DNA of 64,000 bases, from positions 1 to 64,000 of the forward strand of contig NZ_BOLS01000004.1 of the NCBI RefSeq assembly GCF_016861785.1. The letters are read 5' to 3'. The stretch comes from Lacticaseibacillus mingshuiensis (GTDB taxonomy: Bacteria; Bacillota; Bacilli; Lactobacillales; Lactobacillaceae). Position numbers and translations under genes: made by a program. This document shows, one piece after another, positions 29,866 through 38,386 of this stretch. A model generated the notes under the pieces. The model saw only the letters and a list, made by a program, of their open reading frames with translations, searched no databases and was not told the origin of the DNA. The number at the start of each line of letters is the position of its first letter. The stretch's first letter is position 1.

Positions 29866-30915
29866 ATGAAAAAAACGAGCTGGTTGCTTAAGGCGCTGGT
29901 CGTGCTCTTGGCGGTAAGTGGACTGGGGTCACTGACACAGGTCCAGGCAGCGGATACCGGCAATTCAATGGCGGTACCACTGTCGCTTGATCCGATTCAA
30001 AATCGATATCAGATCAACAAAAATACCTACTATTACGACCTGCAAATGAAGCCGAACACCGAAACAAAGCTTGGCCTCAAATTGGCGAATTCAGGCGATA
30101 AGCCGCTCACCGTTCAGGTTCAAGCCATCGCCGCTCGGACCAGCGACCAAGGTCAGGCAATCTATACGAGCCTGTCGACGAATTACGATAGCTCGTTGAA
30201 ATATCCCTTACCAACGCTGATCGACCTGCCAGAAAAGTATCAGAAGATCACGATTCCGGCCCATCAGACAGCGACCTATTCTCTGCCATTGAAGATGCCA
30301 GCTAAGCAATTCAAAGGAGTCATTCTCGGGGCGTTGCTCGTACGGCCTAATCTGAAGACTGCGGCGAAAAGTGGAATCACTAATAAGTATGCTTATTCGA
30401 TCGCGGTTCAGTTGACGAATGGTATTGATGAGACGCCTGACCTTCGGCTGAACACGGTGAAAGTGCAGCACGATCAAGTTCAGACGAATGTGTTGGCGAA
30501 CCTGCAAAATTACAAGGCCGCGCTGGTGCGTAAAGGGACGATCGCGGCACGCATCACCAAGCAGGGCCAAAACCGAACTCTGAAGTCATTGGCTGTTAAC
30601 CGCTCCTCGATGGCCCCAAATTCCAACTTTGATCTGAAAATTCCGTGGGGGGCTGGCGCAATTGCGCCTGGTGATTACACCCTTCATTTGACCTATACTT
30701 CCCAAGACCCGCTATACACTAAAGCTAAGACCTGGCAGTTCACAAAGAATTTTCATGTCTCCGCACTTGAAGCGGCACAATTGACCCTTCAGGCGTTGCA
30801 TATTCCATGGTGGGTCTACCTGATCTTAGTTTTGATCCTAATTGCCTTGATCGTGTTGATCGTGATTTTGATCAAGCGCAGGAAAGGGGGAAAAGCGCGT
30901 GACAAAGATGCCTAA
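29866..30915 (+). CDS. DUF916/DUF3324 WxL-interacting membrane protein
   Basis: The 349-aa protein has a signal peptide (~1-28), an N-terminal DUF916 (WxLIP) beta-sandwich, a second DUF3324 beta-sandwich (from ~160, KYAYSIAVQLTNG), a transmembrane helix at ~313-335 (WWVYLILVLILIALIVLIVILI) and a short basic tail. The family docks WxL proteins and peptidoglycan at the membrane face (CscA-like). It overlaps the next gene by 17 bp, which supports operon expression. Confidence 0.92.
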   Translation: MKKTSWLLKALVVLLAVSGLGSLTQVQAADTGNSMAVPLSLDPIQNRYQINKNTYYYDLQMKPNTETKLGLKLANSGDKPLTVQVQAIAARTSDQGQAIYTSLSTNYDSSLKYPLPTLIDLPEKYQKITIPAHQTATYSLPLKMPAKQFKGVILGALLVRPNLKTAAKSGITNKYAYSIAVQLTNGIDETPDLRLNTVKVQHDQVQTNVLANLQNYKAALVRKGTIAARITKQGQNRTLKSLAVNRSSMAPNSNFDLKIPWGAGAIAPGDYTLHLTYTSQDPLYTKAKTWQFTKNFHVSALEAAQLTLQALHIPWWVYLILVLILIALIVLIVILIKRRKGGKARDKDA

Positions 30916-31312
30916 ACGTGTCGTGATGGTTGTGCTGGCGATTGGCCTCGGTGGCTTCCTGACAGCCGGTAGCAGTTATCAGGTCCATGCCGATAGCACC
31001 GCGGATAGTCAGGCAACTGTTAGTTTTTTTGGCAAAGCGCTGAACCCACATGATCCGTCCCTCCCCGTGACCGATGGTGGCAATGGCACAAGTACCGTGA
31101 CACCGCCTAAAACGCCGGCTCGAATTGTCGCCAATACGACGCCGGAGCAGACCAAAGTGACGGCCAAGGCCCCTGCCAAGCAAACGAGTGCCACTACAAC
31201 GCTCCCGCAAACTGGTAGTGAAACAATGCCATCCTGGCTCATTGCCTTGGGACTTGCGATGACGCTATTGCTTAGTGGTGGCGTGATGCTGGCACGGAAA
31301 ATATGGGCTTGA
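30899..31312 (+). CDS. small LPXTG-anchored protein of the WxL cluster
   Basis: The 137-aa protein starts with GTG (30899) behind AAAGGGGG, and has a signal peptide (~1-31), a Thr/Pro/Lys-rich stalk and a complete sorting signal: LPQTG, hydrophobic helix and short charged end ARKIWA. It would be covalently anchored to peptidoglycan, plausibly by the sortase two genes downstream. It is CscD-like. The ATG at 30908 is an alternative start. Confidence 0.88.
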   Translation: MTKMPKRVVMVVLAIGLGGFLTAGSSYQVHADSTADSQATVSFFGKALNPHDPSLPVTDGGNGTSTVTPPKTPARIVANTTPEQTKVTAKAPAKQTSATTTLPQTGSETMPSWLIALGLAMTLLLSGGVMLARKIWA

Positions 31313-31321
31313 CCCAACACC

Positions 31322-31347
31322 AAAAAGCGCGGGAGACCGCGCTTTTT
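31322..31347 (+). terminator. terminator inside the surface cluster
   Basis: AAAAAGCGCGG pairs with CCGCGCTTTTT across a GAGA loop. It separates the four csc-type genes from the membrane protein-sortase-glycosyltransferase group. Confidence 0.8.
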
Positions 31348-31411
31348 GGGTATGGTGCGGACGCGGACCGCCCTATGCCCAAGAAGCGGGGACAATGCGA
31401 AAGGAGTGGCA

Positions 31412-32008
31412 ATGATGACCAAGCATCTGGCAAGCGACCGATCCAGCCGACATCAATGCTGGCAGCGGATGAACATGGGCTTGGCGATCATCGCGCTAGT
31501 GTTGGCGTTGATCGCAGTGGGTCGCTTCGGATGGGGATACTGGGCCGACCAGTCTGGTAGTAGCAAGCCTGTGGTAGTGCGCGCACCGGCCGTTACTGCT
31601 GAGAGGGATACCGGCGTTGGATTGAGTCTGATCAAATTTTCAGTCGGACGAGACTGGCTTAAGAGGCCTGCATTGGTGATTCACTACGAGATACAAAATG
31701 ATGATGCAACGGCGCTCCTGCCACAGTACTATTTTGCCCGGACCGTCGTCTTCCGTCAGCTTAGTCCTGGCCGGTCGACGGTGGTTCTGGCGCGGACTAC
31801 GCTACCATCGAAACAACTGAGCGCACTAGAGCGAAATTTGGCGGAAAATTCGACGATCATGTTACGTCATGGCGAAACGGTGACAGTGCTAGAAGCAGTC
31901 AGGCTGGAGAGTCTCGATCAACCGGTCACCGTGGCAGTTGCCGGCCGGCCTGCGCAAGTCATTAAGCCCTGGCAGCTCAAGGAGGTGGCCGACGATGGCA
32001 AAAAATGA
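31412..32008 (+). CDS. membrane-anchored beta-sandwich protein (DUF5067-like)
   Basis: The 198-aa protein has an N-terminal cytoplasmic segment, one transmembrane helix (GLAIIALVLALIAVGRFGW, ~residues 23-42) and an extracellular beta-rich domain with LVIHYEIQNDDATALLP, the immunoglobulin-like telokin/DUF5067-type pattern. ATG 31412 has AAAGGAG 7 nt upstream; upstream in-frame codons have none. The gene overlaps the sortase by 14 bp. Exact role unknown; it is probably part of the surface cluster. Confidence 0.7.
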   Translation: MMTKHLASDRSSRHQCWQRMNMGLAIIALVLALIAVGRFGWGYWADQSGSSKPVVVRAPAVTAERDTGVGLSLIKFSVGRDWLKRPALVIHYEIQNDDATALLPQYYFARTVVFRQLSPGRSTVVLARTTLPSKQLSALERNLAENSTIMLRHGETVTVLEAVRLESLDQPVTVAVAGRPAQVIKPWQLKEVADDGKK

Positions 32009-32729
32009 GCGGGCATTTTCTTCCAACCAGCGCGCCAAGTCGGTTGCCAGTTGGCTTGGCCGGCTGATGGTGACGCTTGGGCTGATCATCAGTATTCTTT
32101 TCTGCCTCGGCTATCTGGCGCACGATCAACTCGCAAAGTGGCTTGTGACCCGTCAAGATGTTGCAGTGACGGCGACCACGATCAAAAAGACGCAGCGTGT
32201 GAAAACGAAGCCGACCTTTGATCTTGCCAAAGTTGCACCGCTGACATTACGGACCTTGAGTCAGGCGAATTTGGCGCAAGGACGCCTGCCTGTTGTGGGC
32301 GAGGTCGCGATTCCCGCCCTGAAATGGGTATTGCCGATCTCAGAAGGCGTTGCCAATCGCAACCTTGCCTTTTCCGCGGGGACGTTGAAACCAGGACAAG
32401 TGATGGGGCAACGTAACTACGCGCTGGCAGGGCACCACATGCTCGATCAGGAGAGCATCTTGTTCGGACCTTTAGTCAAAAGTACGGTTGGCATGCAGAT
32501 CGTGCTCACCGATATGACGCACGCGTATGTGTATGAGATCTGGTCGCGTGAACAGATTCCGGCCACGAGGGTCAGCGTGATCGAGGATAATACGGACTAT
32601 CCCACTTTGACTTTGATCACTTGTGATGATTACGGCGAAGGTCGACTCGCTGTCCAGGCACGATTGACCAATGCGGTCGATTTCGGCGCATTGCCAGCGG
32701 CGTGGCAGAAGTTGTTGACCGGTAAATAG
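31995..32729 (+). CDS. class A sortase
   Basis: The 244-aa transpeptidase has a transmembrane anchor (LMVTLGLIISILFCLGYLA) and the sortase barrel. Catalytic residues are His147 or His148 (LAGHHM), Cys210 (LTLITCDD) and Arg217 (GEGRLAVQAR). It cleaves LPXTG-type motifs and links proteins to peptidoglycan; the LPQTG protein at 30899 is the obvious partner. AAGGAGG precedes ATG 31995. A second, cluster-dedicated sortase besides the housekeeping SrtA is the likely reading. Confidence 0.93.
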   Translation: MAKNERAFSSNQRAKSVASWLGRLMVTLGLIISILFCLGYLAHDQLAKWLVTRQDVAVTATTIKKTQRVKTKPTFDLAKVAPLTLRTLSQANLAQGRLPVVGEVAIPALKWVLPISEGVANRNLAFSAGTLKPGQVMGQRNYALAGHHMLDQESILFGPLVKSTVGMQIVLTDMTHAYVYEIWSREQIPATRVSVIEDNTDYPTLTLITCDDYGEGRLAVQARLTNAVDFGALPAAWQKLLTGK

Positions 32730-32738
32730 GAGGACAAG

Positions 32739-34283
32739 ATGCATTATTTTATTGGTAGCGGCGTTAGCACGCGGAAAAGTGGTGTTGAGCAAGCACAGCT
32801 GCTGCGCCTCGCCCTTTTTCGCAAGCAGGGAATGCCTTCCTGTATTGTCACGTTGGACCAATCGATCAACGCGCACGCACTGATGACGGCACGAGGCGCG
32901 CAGCCGGGTGAGTTTATGACGCTGATGGACTGGTATCAGCACAGCACCACCATTGGCCAAACGAGCTGCACGCCAGATATGGTCGCCCCTCATGGCAGTG
33001 TTCCGCAGTTTGGCGGTCGCGAAGGGGATGTTGAAGCCACGAATTTTTTGAAAAATGGTCAGGTCCTGGTTCAAGTTCGGAGTCGTGTCAGCGATCATCA
33101 GGTTAGCCAAGTGCTGTGGCCAGACGCTCAAGGTCGGGTGCGGCGTGTGGATAGTTATGATTCTCGAGGCTTTTTGAGTCGGCAAAGTCAGCTGGAATCA
33201 AATGGTCACTTAAGCGGGGATCGATTTTTAGATGTCGCCGGTCACGTGGCGGTCACGATTCTCTATAACGGCGATATCGACCATGGCATCACTCAGATCA
33301 CCCTGGCGGATGGACGCCATTATTCCGACCAAGCGCACTTTGAATATGCTTTTTTGCAGGAATTGGATGCCGCCGAACCAAGTGTTTTCTATTTTGATCG
33401 AGGCTATGATTCTTACATGACACATGATCTGTCGTTGCGGGGCCAACGCGTCGTTGTTGTCCATAATGACCACGAAGATTACGAGAAGGAAAACGCGGCA
33501 GCGTATACCAAGGTTTATCAGCAACTCGGCATACCAGTTACTGAGCGGGCGCATCAAAGTGGTTATGCGACGCGCCTGGCGGATCCCGGCCTGATTGATG
33601 CCTTCTTGGTCTCGACGCCGCAGCAGCAGGCTATGATCCAGCGTGACTACCCGCAGACTGCGCCTGTATTGGTCGCGCCGGTGGGGGTGATGCTTGAGCC
33701 GCCGCGCCGTGTCGCGTTTGATGACAGAGAGCGGCTGGCACTCGTGGTCGCCAGTCGAATTTCGCCGGAGAAGGGTCTGGATGATCTAATCAAAGCCTTT
33801 GAGATGATTCACGGCCGACTTCCGCTTGCGACATTGACAATCTATGGGGCAGGCGGCGGAGCAGTCGCTGACAATTATTTACGTTTGTTGAAGCAGCACG
33901 TCCTGGCAGCAGGACTCGAAGAGGCGGTCAACTTTCTTGGCTTTCGGGTCCAGGCGGCAACCACGTTCGACAAGTATGGTCTGTATCTGATGACTAGCCG
34001 GACCGAGGCGTTCAATATCGGTATTCAAGAGGCACTGAGTCATGGGCTGCCGGTCATCTCGTATGATGTGCCATATGGACCACAGGCACTGATTCAAAAT
34101 GGCCAAAATGGTCTATTGACACCGCCAAATGAACCACGCCAACTTGCTCAGGCGGCGCTTCGAGTACTTGAAACGCCGACACTTCAGGCCAATATGAGTC
34201 TGTCGGCATATCGGAGCCGCGACCGCTACAATAGCGATGCGGTTTGGCAACAATATCAAGCACTGTTTGAGTTGATGAAGTGA
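32739..34283 (+). CDS. family 4 glycosyltransferase (TagE/GtfA-like)
   Basis: The 514-aa protein starts MHYFIGSGVSTRKSGVEQAQ, the pattern of TagE-type or accessory-Sec glycosyltransferases, and has a GT4 C-terminal half: VVASRISPEKGLDDLIKAF, LTIYGAGGG, NFLGFR and the EX7E-type SRTEAFNIGIQEALSHGLPVISYD. It would transfer a sugar to a surface protein or teichoic acid; its place in the surface cluster (9 bp after sortase, AGGAGG site) favours glycosylation of a cluster protein. The acceptor is inference. Confidence 0.85.
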   Translation: MHYFIGSGVSTRKSGVEQAQLLRLALFRKQGMPSCIVTLDQSINAHALMTARGAQPGEFMTLMDWYQHSTTIGQTSCTPDMVAPHGSVPQFGGREGDVEATNFLKNGQVLVQVRSRVSDHQVSQVLWPDAQGRVRRVDSYDSRGFLSRQSQLESNGHLSGDRFLDVAGHVAVTILYNGDIDHGITQITLADGRHYSDQAHFEYAFLQELDAAEPSVFYFDRGYDSYMTHDLSLRGQRVVVVHNDHEDYEKENAAAYTKVYQQLGIPVTERAHQSGYATRLADPGLIDAFLVSTPQQQAMIQRDYPQTAPVLVAPVGVMLEPPRRVAFDDRERLALVVASRISPEKGLDDLIKAFEMIHGRLPLATLTIYGAGGGAVADNYLRLLKQHVLAAGLEEAVNFLGFRVQAATTFDKYGLYLMTSRTEAFNIGIQEALSHGLPVISYDVPYGPQALIQNGQNGLLTPPNEPRQLAQAALRVLETPTLQANMSLSAYRSRDRYNSDAVWQQYQALFELMK

Positions 34284-34301
34284 TTATTTTCTTTGGTGGA
34301 A

Positions 34302-34413
34302 GTGGGACAAATGTCGCTCTTGGGTCCGACAGGTAAGTGTTTCAAGCGCCGGGTCCGAACTTTGGACCTGGTGATTGGAGCCTCAGCTGCTCGGACCCGG
34401 ACATTTGGCCCAC
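34302..34413 (+). repeat. multibranched palindromic intergenic element
   Basis: The outer arms GTGGGACAAATGTC (34302-34315) and GACATTTGGCCCAC (34400-34413) pair at 13 of 14 positions. Inside, GGGTCCGA (34322) pairs with TCGGACCC (34391), enclosing a third hairpin (34347-34356/34364-34373). It is either a structured 3'-UTR or an extragenic repeat element. Confidence 0.6.
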
Positions 34414-34443
34414 GATACTGCCGTAACATTCAGGCACCATCCG

Positions 34444-34476
34444 GGAACTGAGACAGTGCCCCAGTTCCGCCTTTTT
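34444..34476 (+). terminator. terminator of the surface cluster
   Basis: GGAACTG (34444-34450) pairs with CAGTTCC (34462-34468), followed by GCC and five T. Confidence 0.75.
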
Positions 34477-34646
34477 GTGCTTGGGAGAGAGCTTGCCATA
34501 TGCGGACTATTTTTAACCGCCTGATTTTTCCAAAAACCCGCAACGTTCGTGTCTAGGCTAATGCAACGCGTGCCAAAATGAAGTAACTTATTAATGATAG
34601 GATCATTGCATCTGACGCGCAGGCTGTTTAGCCGAAAGGAGCCGCT

Positions 34647-35831
34647 ATGACAAACGTTGAAACGATGTTGCACCGGGTGCGCCCGGACTTGCTCGCGATG
34701 AAGCCGTCCGCTTTGCGGGCATTTGATGAGGAGGTCTCTGCGATTCCCGGCATCATCAAATTGACGCTGGGCGAGCCGGACTTTAACACGCCTGAGCACA
34801 TCAAGCAGGCGGGTATTCGCAGCATCGAACAAAATCATACCCATTATCCGCAAGCGGCGGGCATTCCTGCTTTGCGCGAGGCGGCGGCCGGCTTTTTGAA
34901 TGAAAAGTATCGCCTGCATTACACGCCAGAGGAGATCATCGTTACAGTTGGCGCCACCGAAGCCATTTGGGCGAGCCTGGGCGCACTCATTCAGCCTGGC
35001 GACAAGGTGATCGTGCCGATTCCGGCCTGGGGTCTGTACATGAATGTGATCGAGCTGCTCGGTGCGACGCCGGTCTTTATCAACACCGAACCGGATGGCT
35101 ATGAGCTGAATCCCGAGAAGTTGCGTGCCGTTCTTGATGAAAATGGCGACAGCGTGCGGGCACTGGTGTTGAATTTTCCCAATAATCCGACTGGGAAGAC
35201 GTTGCGCCGGCCGAAGCTTCAGGCGATCGCTGATGTGCTGAAGGACTACCCTGTTTTCGCCATCGCCGATGAGGTCTATTCCGAGTTGACGTTTGGCGAG
35301 TCGCATGTGTCGCTGGCGGAATTGTTGCCCGAACAGACGCTGCTGCTCAACGGCGTCTCCAAGTCACACGCGATGACGGGCTGGCGTATCGGTGTCATCG
35401 CCGGCGCACAGCCGATCATCGACCAAGTCTTCAAATTCCATCAGGCGTCGGTCACTTCGGCGGCTTATCCCATGGAAGATGCCGCCGTTGAGGCCTTCAC
35501 TGCGGGCAAGGACGATGGCCGCGAAATGGCGCAGGACTACGAGAAACGCGGCCGCTTCCTGTATCAGGCGCTGGTCGACCTCGGCTTTGATGTCGTGGAA
35601 CCAGAAGGCGCGTTTTACCTGTACTGCAAGGTGCCGGCTTGGCTCAACGAGGACGAAGCGACGTTCTGCCGGCGGTTGGCCTACGAAGCGCAAGTGGCCG
35701 TCAGCGCGGGCACGGCGTTTGGGCCAAGTGGGAAAAATCACTTCCGCATCAGCTACGCCTCAAGCCTGGCTGATTTGAAGGAAGCGGCTCGACGCATCGG
35801 CGTGTACCTCGAAAAACGGCGAGCGGAATAG
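34647..35831 (+). CDS. class I/II PLP-dependent aminotransferase
   Basis: The 394-aa fold-type I aminotransferase has the PLP-binding lysine Lys239 in GVSKSHAMTGWRIG, NFPNNPTGKT, IADEVYSELTF, and the C-terminal Arg in NHFRISYA that binds the substrate carboxylate. It is closest in style to PatA/AraT-type enzymes that act on aromatic, aspartate or N-acetyl-diamino acids; the exact substrate is not readable. GAAAGGAG lies before ATG 34647. It is monocistronic with its own terminator. Confidence 0.9.
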   Translation: MTNVETMLHRVRPDLLAMKPSALRAFDEEVSAIPGIIKLTLGEPDFNTPEHIKQAGIRSIEQNHTHYPQAAGIPALREAAAGFLNEKYRLHYTPEEIIVTVGATEAIWASLGALIQPGDKVIVPIPAWGLYMNVIELLGATPVFINTEPDGYELNPEKLRAVLDENGDSVRALVLNFPNNPTGKTLRRPKLQAIADVLKDYPVFAIADEVYSELTFGESHVSLAELLPEQTLLLNGVSKSHAMTGWRIGVIAGAQPIIDQVFKFHQASVTSAAYPMEDAAVEAFTAGKDDGREMAQDYEKRGRFLYQALVDLGFDVVEPEGAFYLYCKVPAWLNEDEATFCRRLAYEAQVAVSAGTAFGPSGKNHFRISYASSLADLKEAARRIGVYLEKRRAE

Positions 35832-35842
35832 GCGTGACGCAA

Positions 35843-35874
35843 AACAGGCCGGTGCGCATTGCGGCCTGTTTTTG
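35843..35874 (+). terminator. aminotransferase terminator
   Basis: AACAGGCCG pairs with CGGCCTGTT, followed by TTTG. Confidence 0.75.
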
Positions 35875-35985
35875 CGTGGCTTGTGTTTTCCCCGAAAATC
35901 GCTAGACTGGAAATAATCTGAGAGGCGCGGGCTGGCAGGCCGAGGTGCGCCAGTGGATGCGGCGAAAGCGAAAGGTGGCGGCAAG

Positions 35986-36711
35986 ATGGACATTGACTTA
36001 TCAGCAAAAGCGGGGCTCAAGGATGTCATGCCGACCGCCTTTGGCTATATTGGCGTGGGTCTGGCGTTCGGCATCGTTGCGCACACCAGCGGCATCGGGC
36101 CGTTCATGGTCCTGTTGATGTCGTTGATCGTTTACGCGGGCTCCGCGCAATTCGTGTTGACCTCGATGCTGCTAGCGGCTAGCCCCGTTAGCGCGATCGT
36201 CGCCTCGGTTTTTCTCGTCAACGCCCGCATGGCTCTGATGAGCATGACCGTGGCCCCTTATCTGAAAAAAGAATCGCTGACCCAAAATATTCTGATCGGC
36301 TCGCTTTTGACCGATGAGACCTTTGCGCTGTCGATGAACAAGCTGAATGTGACGCATCGCCCGCTGCGGCCAGCCTGGTTTCATGCGGCCAATCTCGGCG
36401 CGTACCTGATCTGGGCCGCGGCGACGGTTGCCGGTGACCTGGTAGGCAGTCTGATTCCTGATGCCAAGGCGTTTGGCCTGGATTTTGCCGTGGTCGCCAT
36501 GTTCATCGGGCTACTTTACCTGCAAATGGTGACGGACCGGTCGCGCCGTTTTTCCCGCCATCTGGAAGTTGCGGGGACGGTGATGCTGCTGATGGTCATC
36601 CTGATGCGCTTCATGCCAGGGAACACCGCGATTCTGGTGGCCACAGTGCTCGGTTGCTTGATCGGCATGGCGCTGGAACACCTGCGCAAGGAGGCGCCGA
36701 CGCATGACTGA
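35986..36711 (+). CDS. azlC: AzlC family branched-chain amino acid exporter subunit
   Basis: The 241-aa membrane protein has the AzlC N-terminal motif (PTAFGYIGVGLAFGIVA), SLIVYAGSAQFV, NARMALMSMTVAPYL and LLTDETFALSM. With AzlD it forms an exporter for branched-chain amino acids or analogues. ATG 35986 was preferred over the GTG 33 nt upstream because AAAGGTGG precedes it. It overlaps azlD by 8 bp. Confidence 0.92.
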   Translation: MDIDLSAKAGLKDVMPTAFGYIGVGLAFGIVAHTSGIGPFMVLLMSLIVYAGSAQFVLTSMLLAASPVSAIVASVFLVNARMALMSMTVAPYLKKESLTQNILIGSLLTDETFALSMNKLNVTHRPLRPAWFHAANLGAYLIWAAATVAGDLVGSLIPDAKAFGLDFAVVAMFIGLLYLQMVTDRSRRFSRHLEVAGTVMLLMVILMRFMPGNTAILVATVLGCLIGMALEHLRKEAPTHD

Positions 36712-37033
36712 CGGAAAATTGTTGGTGACCATTCTCCTTTGCGGCCTGGCCACCTGGCTCTTGCGGGTGACCCCATTTGTGCTGGTCAAAGCGGCGCGCC
36801 TGCCGAAATGGCTGCTGTCGTTTTTGAGTTTTGTCCCAGTCGCGATTCTGGCCGCCATTTTCGCCGAGGAATTGCTGGTCTATCACCCAGGCGCCTGGCC
36901 GACTTTGAATGTAGAAAATACGTTAGCGGCGTTGCCCGCGATCGTGGCGGCCATCGTTTCAAAGAGCCTGCTGGTGACCGTGGTCGTCGGGGTCGCCGCC
37001 ATGGCCGTGGTGCGGCTGTTAGGGTGGGGCTGA
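36704..37033 (+). CDS. azlD: AzlD family branched-chain amino acid exporter subunit
   Basis: The 109-aa protein has four hydrophobic segments and the AzlD signature WLLRVTPFVLVKAARLP, plus LPAIVAAIVS near the end. It is the small partner of AzlC, and AAGGAGG lies inside the azlC end, so translation is coupled. Confidence 0.92.
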   Translation: MTDGKLLVTILLCGLATWLLRVTPFVLVKAARLPKWLLSFLSFVPVAILAAIFAEELLVYHPGAWPTLNVENTLAALPAIVAAIVSKSLLVTVVVGVAAMAVVRLLGWG

Positions 37034-37062
37034 GAGACAGGGACATCAGACAAGATCGTCAA

Positions 37063-38106
37063 TTAGACCAAGCGGTACTTTGTCGACCGCCCCTGGCCGA
37101 CTTTGACGATTTTTTTTTCGTTTAGAAGCGCGTTTAATTCACGCGCGATCGTGACCTCGCTATAAGTTGGAATCAGCCCCATGAGCTCGCGTTTTGAGAG
37201 TGGTTTGAGCGCCTCTTCCAGTGCCGTCTGAATCAGCGCTACGGCCGACGTTTTTGTGGTGGCCGGCCGAACGCGCGCGACCAAGTCTCGGTAACTCTGA
37301 AGCAGAATGCTGAGAAAATAATTGAGAAATGGCGTGTAGGTATTCGCATTGGCCATCCAGCCGTCAGAGCTTTCCTTCAAAACCCGATAATAGTCGGTTT
37401 TTGTCTGCTCGATCAGGGATTCGATGCTGATGTATTTTCCAACCTCAAAACCGCTACGATACAAGACAAGCAATGTGAGCAGGCGCGACATGCGGCCGTT
37501 CCCGTCACGAAACGGATGAATTGAGACAAAATCAAAAACAAATGCGCCCGCCAGCAGGACTGCCGGCATTTTTGCTTCCATCAACGCGTGTTCGTAGCCC
37601 TGGCAAAGGTCGGTCATCAGTTGAGGGGTGGCGATTGCTGGGGCAGGGGTGAAGCGTGTCTCAGTAGTGCCATCTTCGAAGACTGTCACGATCTGATTAT
37701 CACGGTCTTTGAACTGGCCTCCCCAAGTGCTTGCCGTGAACGCAAAGAGTTTCTTGTGTAGCGCGAGAATGGTCGTCGCGCGAATCGGCATGTACGCGTA
37801 CTGGTCATGAATCAGGTCTAGAACATCTCGGTAGCCGGAGATTTCTTCCTCACTGCGGTCGTGCGGCTGGATCCGGTGTTGCACCAATTGACGAAGCCGG
37901 GTGTCGCTGGTAAAGATACCTTCAATTCGATTTGACGCGTCCGTACTTTGAATTTTCGCGACCTCAAGCAGCCGGTCGAGTACGGCCGCTTCTCGGGGTG
38001 CCAGTTGAGCCAGCTGCCCACGCAATTCGCCGATCTGGCTGATCTTGGTCGTCATTTCTGGGGTAATGACGAGGTTATTGAGCGTTGAATAATCAAAAGT
38101 TTTCAT
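37063..38106 (-). CDS. Fic family protein with C-terminal winged helix
   Basis: The 347-aa protein has an N-terminal class II inhibitory motif (TDASNRIEG, ~residues 55-63), a Fic core with HPFRDGNGRMSR from His197, and a C-terminal winged-helix segment (LMGLIPTYSEVTIARELNALL). Fic enzymes AMPylate target proteins, and the inhibitory helix glutamate blocks ATP binding. The DNA-binding tail together with the 18-bp palindrome at its promoter suggests autoregulation. AGGAGG precedes the ATG. Confidence 0.92.
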   Translation of the reverse strand: MKTFDYSTLNNLVITPEMTTKISQIGELRGQLAQLAPREAAVLDRLLEVAKIQSTDASNRIEGIFTSDTRLRQLVQHRIQPHDRSEEEISGYRDVLDLIHDQYAYMPIRATTILALHKKLFAFTASTWGGQFKDRDNQIVTVFEDGTTETRFTPAPAIATPQLMTDLCQGYEHALMEAKMPAVLLAGAFVFDFVSIHPFRDGNGRMSRLLTLLVLYRSGFEVGKYISIESLIEQTKTDYYRVLKESSDGWMANANTYTPFLNYFLSILLQSYRDLVARVRPATTKTSAVALIQTALEEALKPLSKRELMGLIPTYSEVTIARELNALLNEKKIVKVGQGRSTKYRLV

Positions 38107-38126
38107 CGTGTTTCGACACCTCCTAA

Positions 38127-38168
38127 CTCTATTCTACATCATTTGTGACAAAATGATGTAGAATAGAG
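38127..38168. promoter_or_regulatory. perfect 18-bp inverted repeat at the fic promoter
   Basis: Arms CTCTATTCTACATCATTT (38127-38144) and AAATGATGTAGAATAG...AG (38151-38168) are perfectly complementary with a 6-bp centre. Each arm contains a TAGAAT minus-10-like sequence in its outward direction, so an operator overlapping divergent promoters is likely. It lies 21 bp upstream of the fic start. Confidence 0.75.
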
Positions 38169-38179
38169 CGAAGCCAAGA

Positions 38180-38314
38180 CGAAAAATCGGGGAGACTGGT
38201 TCACTGTTTTGTGTTGATTCCTCGTTCCGAGACCGATGTCCGCTATCTCTCCAAGCTACCTCATCCGCTCTTCACGCCGCCCTCATTTCACCGCGATGTG
38301 GGTGGCGTTTTTTT
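38180..38314 (+). ncRNA. possible short transcript divergent from fic
   Basis: No protein gene is seen. CGCC-CC (38275) pairs with GG-GGCG (38304-38307) followed by seven T (38308-38314), a terminator with nothing coding upstream on this strand. TAGAAT in the palindrome could start a ~135-nt RNA. It may instead be a decayed gene end. Confidence 0.25.
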
Positions 38315-38386
38315 CACCAAAAATGCGGCTGGGTCCCCATTTTCCGTTGATATACTCAACAGATCAACTTTTTGGGGGAACGGAAA

